Assembly: GCA_003971905.1 (NCBI GenBank)
Contig: RSEE01000060.1
Coordinates: 186,001-250,000 of the forward strand
DNA from: Moniliella sp. 'wahieum'
Taxonomy: Eukaryota > Basidiomycota > Moniliellomycetes > Moniliellales > Moniliellaceae
Length of the DNA: 64,000 nucleotides
Direction of reading: 5' to 3'
Shown one piece after another: positions 56,299 to 64,000 of this stretch (position 1 is its first letter; each line of letters begins with the position of its first letter). The translations under genes and the position numbers were made by a program. The notes beneath the pieces were generated by a model. It ran no database searches. It saw only the letters and a list, made by a program, of their open reading frames with translations, and had not been told where the DNA came from.

Positions 56299-57621
56299 AT
56301 GACTGACTTGGTCGACATCAGTGCGTCTCAACTGCTCTGGCCGTGAATGGGGCGCGCCGCTTGATTTCTTTCTTGGCTGACCCTTCCTGTGTCGCCCCCG
56401 CCCAGCGCAGCCGAGGTACGACCAATCGACACCGGCCGTCTCTGGCACTTTGTCAGCGTCACATCGCCTCTCACCCTCTTCTCTTCTCGCTCCTCCCTTG
56501 TCGCCGCTGAGGAGACGGTGCACAAGTACGATGGCGAGGTCTCAAGGCCAAGTCGGCCCACTCCCCGCTCTTGGTGCCTCGGTCCCAGGCACAGGAGTAC
56601 TGGCATGCCCAGCAACTCGTTCAGAGTTCAACCCATCTTGACACGTAAGTTTCCTTTCTCTTTCTCTTCCCGTGCTACGCCACCGGCGGGAGAGCTGACG
56701 AGCTGCTGCTGACGCATGGCCGCATGTGCAGAGGCGAAGTGATCCCGCTGCCGTTCCGCATGAGCGCGTTTGTGCCCACCAACTTGGTGATCGTAGTGGG
56801 GATGCTCATGCCGGGCCAATCGTTGGGACGGACCGTGTTTTGGCAGTGGGCTAACCAGTCGCTCAACACTTGTGTCAACTGTACGTACCCCCCTCTTCTC
56901 GACTTGACCCGGCCACCACGCCCCGGGGGTGTCTTGCTCTTAACCTCTTGTGCGTTCCTCTAACTCTGGGATTCTTACTCTGGTTCCAGATGCGAATGCC
57001 AACAAGGCTGGCGACGGACTGAACATGAGGCAGCTGTTGGGCGCGTATGGCGCTGCGACAACCGCCGCGGTGGGGATTAGTGTGGGCTTAAGTCTGGCAC
57101 TCAAGGATGGAAGCCGGTTGCACCGGGCCTTGTCGCCGACTGGGCGGACAGTCGCGGCGCGCCTCATCCCCTTTTTGGCAGTGGGAACGGCATCCAGTGT
57201 GAACGTGGCCGCATCGCGGTATGGCGAGGTGGTACAGGGGATCCCTGTCTACCGCACCACGACCAACGACCAAGGTGATGTGCAACAAGTCCAAGTAGGC
57301 ACCTCGGTCGCAGCCGGCCAAAGGGCCGTCGGCGCGACCGCACTGTCGCGTATGATTATGAATTTCCCCATCTTGGCTGTTCCACCTGCTTTGCTCTCGG
57401 CCCTGGTACGGCTCCGGCTCGTGCCCGCCGCTGGCCGTGGCGCACGGCTGGCCGAGGTCGGAGTGGTGGGGCTGTCACTGGGCTTGTTCTTGCCCCCGGC
57501 CATTGCGATCTTCCCTCAGCGCGCGTCGGTGCCGGCGGCGCATCTGGAAGCGCGCTTCCATGACCTGACGGACGAGGCGGGCGAGCCGGTGACTACCCTG
57601 TACTACAACAAGGGGCTGTAA
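56299..57621 (+). CDS. Sideroflexin (mitochondrial inner-membrane amino-acid carrier)
   Basis: Sideroflexins (yeast Fsf1) carry serine or related amino acids into mitochondria. Exon 1 is MTDLVDI (start 56299). The intron 56321-56405 (GTGCGT...CCAG) joins into QPRYDQST, the family N-terminal motif, then after a slip [37 protein letters not shown] and [20 protein letters not shown] (about 56735-56880) are hallmark blocks. A second intron (about 56882-56990) precedes the clean C-terminal frame: [58 protein letters not shown] and [20 protein letters not shown], ending YYNKGL, stop TAA 57619-57621. About five membrane helices are visible. Frame changes lie only in the first third (56430-56740). 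Confidence 0.95.
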
Positions 57622-58228
57622 TCCGTTCCTCGCAGGTCGGCAAAAGGCGCTGGAGGTCTGGAGCTTCAATGGCGTCAGGCGCTTAATTGTTGCTTGATGG
57701 ATGCCCACCAAAACACGTACTTTGCACTTTGCTCCTGTGTCTTCGACTGAGCCATAGTTTTCCTTGGGTGGCCACGTTTCCCTGCCCCTCGGGGCGTGCG
57801 GCTGTGCGTTTGCTCGCCAGGTAGTGGGGTATCGTGAGTACTGAGTGCGAACCAAGGGCAGCGGCAAGTGGCCGTCACGCGTCGCGCGCCACACCGCCAT
57901 GCGGCGTGTGTGTCCCTTGCATGTGCGCTGCGATCACCGATCGACATCGGCGCTGGCCGGACTCGAGCGGCGACCGCCCACAAAGTCCGCGTTCAATGTT
58001 CAAATCCACGGTGAGCCGCCGCCCGCCGCTCGCTTACGGTCGCGCGGCGGCGCACACTGGCGCTGTGCCGTCACCGATCGTCGGTGCTCCCCGGCGCGCC
58101 CCCCGCACCAGCGCGCAGCGCGGCCGGGCGCACTGCCCGTGGTTAGCTAAGCCACATCACGCATCCCCCCGGCAGGATCTGCGTTGTGTTGGTTGCCTGC
58201 CCGGCTGGATGCCCCTCCACCATCTCCA
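57622..58228. other. Intergenic between sideroflexin and PRMT5
   Basis: GGAGGTCTGGAGCTTCAATGG (about 57651-57670, two overlapping pieces) after the stop resembles the gene-end motif. GTGAGTACTGAGTG (57834-57847) is a near copy of the TGAGTACTCA palindrome. No gene was recognised. Confidence 0.5.
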
Positions 58229-61200
58229 ATGGGCGACGAGCGGGCGTCGTCGCTGGCGTTGCCGCTGCTGCCGCTGCCCTCGCCCTCGCCTCCGCCGCCC
58301 CCGCATCTGCGCCGCCGCTCTCGGTCGGGCGCTATGTCCCCGCCGCCCTCCTCGCCCGCCCGCCTCCGCCGCGACGCCCCGCCGCCCTCTGCTGCCCCTG
58401 CCCCGCCTCCCGGCCGCCGCGCGAGCGCCTCCCGCCTCGGCGCCCTCGAAACCCTAGACGAGGTCTCCCACGCCAACGCCCTCCATCTTCAGGCCGCTGG
58501 ACAGCAACGACCCGGTGTCGATGCCAATGTCGACGCCGACGCGGACGCTGATTTCGATGGCGATGCCGCCGCGGCCCTTCCCCCGACCCAGCGCCCTTGC
58601 TGCCGCTCGCGCCGACGGGTACACCCTCGTCGCCACCGACCTCACCACATCACGCTGGCACGAGCGCTGGGATCGCATGTGTCTGGAAGCCCCTCCCGCC
58701 GATCCCACCCCCCACGCCCACACCCCCTCCTGCCCCGCTTCTCGATCTCGACACCACTTCGGCCCTCATCCGTAGCTCGTCGCGCCCCAGCCTTGCTGCT
58801 CCGGCCGCGTCGAGCGTTGCCGGCGCGGCTGCCTACGCTGCGGCCACCGTTCGTGAGGCAGAACAATGGCGTGCCGCACCGGCCTTCAACCGTTCCGAGG
58901 TGACCCTGTCTACCGCCGAGGCGGCGCCGGGTGTGCTCACCCTCCTCAGTTCCTGGCTCGAACTCGACTCAGTCGAAGAAGGCGTTCGCCTCGATGCCGA
59001 GCTCGCACTGGTGCAAGAAGTTATCGCGGCCCATGTCAACCTCGCCGCCGTTGTGCTCCCTGCACCTTCGAGTGAACCAGAGCGTCGCCGCTTTCTGCCG
59101 CACTATGCACGTGCTATTGCCGCTTGTCGCGGCGCCTCCCGTTGCCGGCTCGTCGCCACCGGCCGGCAACTGGATGTCCCTCATTGTGCGTCTGCCCATC
59201 ACCAGTCCCCACGAAGCCGCGCGCCTTCAAGCCCGCCGGCGTGCAAGCCCCCATGATTGGGGCCGTGCCTCCCGCTTCTTCCCATGGGCAAGCTTGGCGC
59301 CGCCCAAGTCCGAATCGAAGACGACTGGGCCTGGGACACCTGGGCCACAATTCAAGATATTTGCAACCACAATCCTCGCGTCAAACTCATGCTGGATCTT
59401 GGTCACCCGCTGCCTCAACAACCTTCGGTCCTGCACCGCTGGAAAGCCGAGCCGGTCGCTGCCATCTGGATCCCAGCCACTCCTTCCTGCCTAATCCCAA
59501 GGGGTACCCCGTCCTGAGCAAGGCATGTCAGACCTTGGTCAAGGGCTTGCTTCACAAAAAGCCCCAAATTCTCCTTGTTGACACGGAGGCACAACCCCCG
59601 CATCACCCCCATGGCGGCAGCGGCGCCTATCTCCAGTACCTCAAACACTTGGCCCGCACCGCCGCGCCTCCGTCGGCGCTCGATGTGTTTGCCCAAGGCT
59701 ATGCAGACAAGCTCCAGGCCCCACTGCAGCCTCTTCTGGACAATCTCGAGTCGACCACCTACGCTGTCTTTGAGAAGGACGCGACCAAGTACCAGCTTTA
59801 TGAAGATGCTGTCGCTCTTGCTCTCGCTGACCTTGCAGCTGCGGGCGCAGCGCCACGCGGCGTACACATTTGGGTGTGGGGCTGGGCGGGGACCGCTGGT
59901 GAGCCACTGTCTTGCGGCTGCAACACGCACCAGGACACACGTCCACATCACTGCCGTCGAGAAAAACGCCAGTGCAATGGTGGTGCTGCAGGAGCGGCAG
60001 CACCGCGAGTGGGGGCCGACAGGGTAACTCTCCGGTACGGCGACATGCGTGCTCTCACGCCGCCACCCGACGAAGAAAAGGCCGACATTGTGGTTTCTGA
60101 GCTGCTGGGCTCGTTTGGGGACAATGAGTTGAGCCCCGAGTGCCTCGATGGCGCGATGCGGTTCTTACGACGTGAGTAGTTGACGCCTGGAGCTGTCAGA
60201 GTGAAGGTGTGTGCCGTGCTAACGAATTTGACCTGTTTTTCTTTTTTTGGATCTTTTTGCGTACCCAGCGGATGGAATCTCGATTCCCTCGACATATTGC
60301 AGTTACCTGACGCCACTGACGTCGTCCACTCTGTATGCGGAGGCGACGGCCATGAGGGCGGTTCCGCCCATCTCGGATGAGCAGAGGCGCAAGGCGGTCG
60401 AAACTCCCTATGTGGTCTTGATCCGCGATGCCGTCTATCCTGCTGGGCGAGGCGGGCGCGGGGGCTGGGCCGCAGTCCAGACCGCTTGGTCTTTCCACCA
60501 CGGCCCGATCGATATGACGTCGCCCGTCTGTGATGGCGGGTTTGCCCTTGACCAATGCGCACAATGTCCGGACCACTGCGCTCACTTTCCACATCCCTCA
60601 GTCGGCTGTCGTTCACGGACTGGCTGGGTACTTTGAAGCGTCGCTCTATGGTGACATTGTTCTCTCCATCCACCCTGACCCTGGAAAAGGGTCACCCAAG
60701 ATGGTGTCCTGGTTCCCCTTTTTCCTTCCGTTTGATGCCCCGCTCTATCTCCCGCCCGGGGCCGAGCTGGATGTGCATCTGTGGCGCATGTCGGCTTCAC
60801 GGAGGGTATGGTACGAGTGGTACGCCGAATCCTTCTTGCCTCTTCCCGTTCAATTTGGTGGGCCGAGCGTCGCCGCTATGGCCGGCGCACCGTCAGACCC
60901 GTATCCAACAGGCTACGTCTCGCCCTCCTTGGCCGACGGGGCTCAACCAGCCGCGGGAGGAGAATCCATGGCGGGCACCTTCCAAAACGCACCGGCTACC
61001 CGTCGTTGCTCGCGGCGCCTCATCTGGATGGGACGATGAACATGAACATGAACAACATGAACATGAACATGAACATGACCCCGTCTCGGCTGGCATGATG
61101 TCGCACTCGAGCCAAGGGGGTAACAACCCTCGTTTGAGCGCGGGCAGTACCGCCAGCGCCATCTCTGCTGCTCATACCAGCCCCCCCGTCCCTTCTGCCG

Positions 61201-61286
61201 CCCTGCTTGGACCCATCACGCGCGTCAAGACCAACATGACCGCCTTGATGAACCCGGGTGGACGTAGCTCGTGGATCAGCTTGTGA
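58229..61286 (+). CDS. Protein arginine methyltransferase 5 (PRMT5 / Skb1 / Hsl7)
   Basis: PRMT5 makes symmetric dimethylarginine on Sm proteins, histones and others. A Pro/Arg-rich lead from ATG 58229 is followed by VATDLTTSRWHERWDRMCLE (TIM-barrel domain, about 58635), HYARAIAACRGASRCRLVAT and RIEDDWAWDTWATIQDIC. The catalytic part gives PLLDNLESTTYAVFEKDATK with the Phe of VFEKD that fixes symmetric product. It continues with CGAGRGPLVSHCL (SAM loop, in another frame at about 59875), VSELLGSFGDNELSPECLDG (double-Glu loop, about 60095), an intron at 60172-60268, then DGISIPSTYCSYLTPL, HNVRTTALTFHIP and the end NPGGRSSWISL, stop TGA 61284-61286. An ATGAAC hexamer array inserts a His-Glu run near the C-terminus (about 61035). 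At least five slips are present. Confidence 0.95.
61036..61078 (+). repeat. In-frame ATGAAC hexamer array in PRMT5 (Glu-His run)
   Basis: About seven copies of GAACAT with one three-base interruption (ACAACATG). In the frame that continues to the PRMT5 C-terminus it reads Glu-His repeats, and in a neighbouring frame Met-Asn. It lies in a loop before the conserved last strands. Confidence 0.85.
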
Positions 61287-61899
61287 ACTTGCCCACGACC
61301 GACGCCGTCCCCACTACCACCATCCTCACTGCCGCCACCATCACCTCATCAGTCATCACGAGTGTCCACACGCTTCCGCTCGATCTAAACCCCAGATCCC
61401 AGCACAGATGCTCCAGCTACCATCCTAGACGGCTCTATCCGTCCCGCCGATCAAAGGTGGCGGCGTAGCGTGGTGCGGTGCGGTGGGGTATGGCGTGGTG
61501 GGCGACTGCAACGTACATTGAGAGAGGAGACCTTGATTATACATCCAATCCTATTTGATGATGCCCGTCGAGCGATGCTGCGTTAGCGGGCAGCCGGAGT
61601 GGGGAAGGAGGGGCAGCAGAGGAACGAGCAGGAGCTTCCGCCTTTGGTGTAGTGTTTATCGGGCGACCATGCGACTGAGATGAATCGATGATGCGCCGAG
61701 CTCTCTAGTCCTTACTGGCCGTGCCAGAGCGATGGGGTTAGCCTTCCCCTCCCGTCCTCACGCGACGCGGTGCCGCATTAGGGTTACGCGTTACGAGGAA
61801 TGCTCCGCGGCTCATTTGCACCCACACAGCCCTCCCCCTGCATCACGTAAGCCGCGCCTGGGCACGGCCAAAAACAGCTGATTATCGGGACACTCCGCC
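61287..61899. other. Intergenic between PRMT5 and COQ4
   Basis: GGTGCGGTGCGGTGGGGT repeats at about 61473-61492, the remainder mixed. It should contain the PRMT5 3' UTR and COQ4 promoter. No gene was recognised. Confidence 0.5.
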
Positions 61900-62943
61900 A
61901 TGCTGCCCAGCACGACGCCCAGCACCATGCTGAGCACCACGCGGAGCACGATGCCCATGCGTACCCTGCTCACTGGCATGCGCCCCCAACTCCTGGGCCT
62001 GGCCTCCCACTCGTGCCGCACGGCCTCTGGCCTGCGCGCCATCCACGTCTCCGCCCGCCTCAGCGGTCCAGGCGACGCTAGCTCCGCCGCTCCGCCGCCG
62101 CTCTACCCTGGCCACGTACGCCTCTCAGGACTGCAGCGTGCCTTCCTGGCCTTCGGGGCCGCCGGAACCGCATTCCTCAACCCAGCGCGCGGGGATATGG
62201 TCGCTGTTCTTTCGGAGGCGTCCGGTCCTTCCTTCCTGCCCCGCCTGCGCGACCAGATGATCTCCACCGCCGAGGGACGGCGCTTGCTGCTCGAAAAGCC
62301 AACGATCAATACCCACACAGTCGACATGGCGTACCTCAAGTCTCTTCCCGACGGATCATTTGGTCGAGTCTACGTCGACTGGCTCAATTGGTGCAACGTT
62401 TCCCCCGACACACGCAAGCCTGTACGTTTCTTCTTGTTACTCTTTCTCTTCTCTTCTCTTCGTTTCTGTTCTCTCTCCTCTGCTAACGCGAACACCACAT
62501 AGGTGCGGTACATTGATGACCTGGAACTGCGCTACGTGCTGCAGCGGTACCGCGAGTGCCATGACTTTTACCATGTTCTCTGTGGCATGCCTGTCTCCCA
62601 GGGGTGAGACGGTGACCAAGTGGTTTGAGGCAGCGCACATGCACCTCCCTATGGCCGCTCTTGCGTCGATTGCGGGGCCAACTCGGCTGCGGGGCACAGA
62701 CCTAGTCATCTTTCCGCAACTGGCACGATGGGCTGTCCAGATGGGTCAACAGGCTAAACCTTTGATCGCTGTCCGATGGGAGTCCCGCTGGGAACAACCG
62801 TTCGACCAGGTCCGCAGGGAACTCAACATGACTCCACCCCGGTCCAGTTGGAGTACACCCCTCGTCGCGGACCGCGCAAGCTTCCCTTCTCCACGCGCAT
62901 TGTTGAGGCGCGCGACAGAGGGCTATGGCCGCGCCCCTTGTGA
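61900..62943 (+). CDS. COQ4: Ubiquinone biosynthesis protein Coq4
   Basis: Coq4 is needed for coenzyme Q synthesis on the matrix side of the inner membrane. From ATG 61900 ([20 protein letters not shown]) a Ser/Thr/Arg-rich presequence leads to [38 protein letters not shown] and [20 protein letters not shown]. An intron (62422-62502) with branch TGCTAAC joins to [20 protein letters not shown] and DFYHVL, giving the HDxxH metal motif. One G is missing from GGGG at 62601-62604. With the run corrected, Glu follows the motif at the family distance of 11 residues. Then come [40 protein letters not shown] and [15 protein letters not shown] missing C at about 62836 moves the end into [13 protein letters not shown] and DRGLWPRPL, stop TGA 62941-62943. 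Confidence 0.96.
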
Positions 62944-63600
62944 GTCTGGGCCTACGCAGTAGATGGGATGGGTAGGACACTTGGGTGCCATATCGCACTC
63001 TACCGTCCTGCCCCAGCAAAACGTCAAGGGTGGTCTGTGCAATGCAGGCAATGAAAGGATGCTCCCCGGGCGTCCCAAAAAAAGACGCATTCTCTTCGTC
63101 ACTATCATACATGCGCACCCCCCACTCCAGCTCTGTAACATGTAAGCCCTACTGCAGTATTTTGTAGTTGGCTACGATCGAGATCCACACAAGGGCCCAC
63201 GATTCTCTTGTGGAATCGCTCTGTCTCTCGCACCAATTCTCAGCGAAAAAAGTTAAAGAAGGATCTGGCCTGCCCATTGGCCCCCAAGGCGGTTCTAATT
63301 CACTGAGCTTATCTTCGACCTCTCCATCCGTCCAAGGACATAGACTGATGCTCGCGTCTCGAAGAATTTAACTTTGACATGGGACAACTCCTGGCTCCAT
63401 CGGTCGAGAAAAGAGTTTGTCCAAGTTCTGTTGACGGTGTTCTTGAACCCGATCTGGTCCAGCATGCATCGTCGCATTTTCGAGTTGGCGGTACGTTGTG
63501 TGCACATACCGCGGATATGACCTTAAGATTGAAGCTTGACGTCTGTTGCTTGCAGTCAGAGATATTGACTTTGGGTCATTTCAGCCCGTGGTTTTGGATG
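62944..63600. other. Intergenic, COQ4 3' side; ambiguous frames
   Basis: Less GC-rich than the gene-dense parts. Frames of 60-100 residues are open on both strands (plus 63379-63675, minus 63507-63295) with a rather protein-like composition but no recognisable family. GATTGAAGCTTGAC at 63528-63540 is a copy of the dispersed palindrome. I cannot decide whether an exon lies here. Confidence 0.35.
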
Positions 63601-64000
63601 CATCGAGCCAGGAGGACTGGGTGCGCCAGGCTTCGTCATGGACAGCAAAGGTTTGGGGGGGGGTATAGGGACTAACACGCAAGCTGTCGTACCCATGGTG
63701 TCTCATCGGAAAGTCGTGAACCTCCTTCTGGCTGCAGCAATTTATGAGGAAATGTTCGGGGGCATGCACAGCCAGACTCACCTCCACCAGGGGCAGGGAA
63801 TCAGGATCCCGGGACAACCAGGTTGAGATCGGCGAGGATGTTGATGAGCTGCCACTGAGAGGAAGACCTCACTGGCACAACGAGCCACGCATCCGGAAAG
63901 GGCACCCAAGAGACGAAAACAATGACGCGTGGGCGGAGATCCAAACGTTGATTGACGATGAACCCCGCCCGTGTCATGGAGAAGTGCCGTGCAGAGAGCA
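63601..64000 (+). CDS. Possible gene fragment running off the right edge
   Basis: Plus-strand pieces look coding but change frame: SQEDWVRQASSWTAKVW near 63605-63655, then VVPMVSHRKVVNLLLAAAIY (about 63685-63745), then from about 63822 an acidic/basic open frame VEIGEDVDELPLRGRPHWHN continuing to DAWAEIQTLIDDEP and past position 64000. I do not recognise a family, and a minus-strand frame (63817-63581) overlaps the first part. Strand, start and identity are therefore all open. Confidence 0.27.

Overview
The window is nuclear DNA from a filamentous or yeast-like fungus, most likely a basidiomycete. It is GC-rich and gene-dense. Introns are short (about 50-160 bp), with GTACGT/GTATGT donors and CTAAC-type branch points. 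There is a homologue of the basidiomycete macrophage-activating glycoprotein (MAG1). The other proteins are ordinary eukaryotic housekeeping proteins, so finer placement is not justified from sequence alone.

Layout, left to right: the 5' end of a NIPA-type Mg2+ transporter (-, cut by the window edge); splicing factor SF3B1 (-); an unrecognised spliced membrane-protein gene (+, about 7.0-8.2 kb); xanthine dehydrogenase (-); a stand-alone retrotransposon-type Gag gene (-); a HEATR6-like HEAT-repeat protein (-); an ammonium transporter (+); proteasome subunit beta-5/PRE2 (+); sphingosine kinase (+); a repeat-laden coiled-coil gene (+); a dual-specificity phosphatase (-); a 4.4 kb gene-poor stretch with a low-GC island and a 7-bp minisatellite (31.3-35.7 kb); proteasome RPN1 (-); MAG1-like GPI protein (-); a second gene-poor stretch; MGR2/ROMO1 (-); PEX11 (-); eIF3f (+); SPF30 (-); an unrecognised membrane protein (-); eRF3/SUP35 (+); sideroflexin (+); PRMT5 (+); COQ4 (+); and a weak open region running off the right edge.

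These are independent monocistronic genes. Some functional links can be inferred. Xanthine dehydrogenase and the ammonium transporter both serve nitrogen supply, and GATA-type sites lie upstream of the transporter. PRE2 and RPN1 belong to the 26S proteasome. SF3B1, SPF30 and PRMT5 meet in the spliceosome: PRMT5 makes symmetric dimethylarginine on Sm proteins and the SPF30 Tudor domain reads it. MGR2, sideroflexin and COQ4 are mitochondrial.

Almost every conserved gene is broken into two or more frames, including essential ones (SF3B1, RPN1, PRE2, SUP35, eIF3f). Wherever I could align the break to the family, one base was missing from a short homopolymer. This looks like uncorrected sequencing error, not gene decay, so gene spans below run across the breaks. 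The most unusual real signals are the orphan Gag gene with a CHHC knuckle, overlapping PAM2 motifs plus a novel repeat block in SUP35, in-frame hexamer/nonamer repeats inside several conserved proteins, and two dispersed intergenic palindromes.
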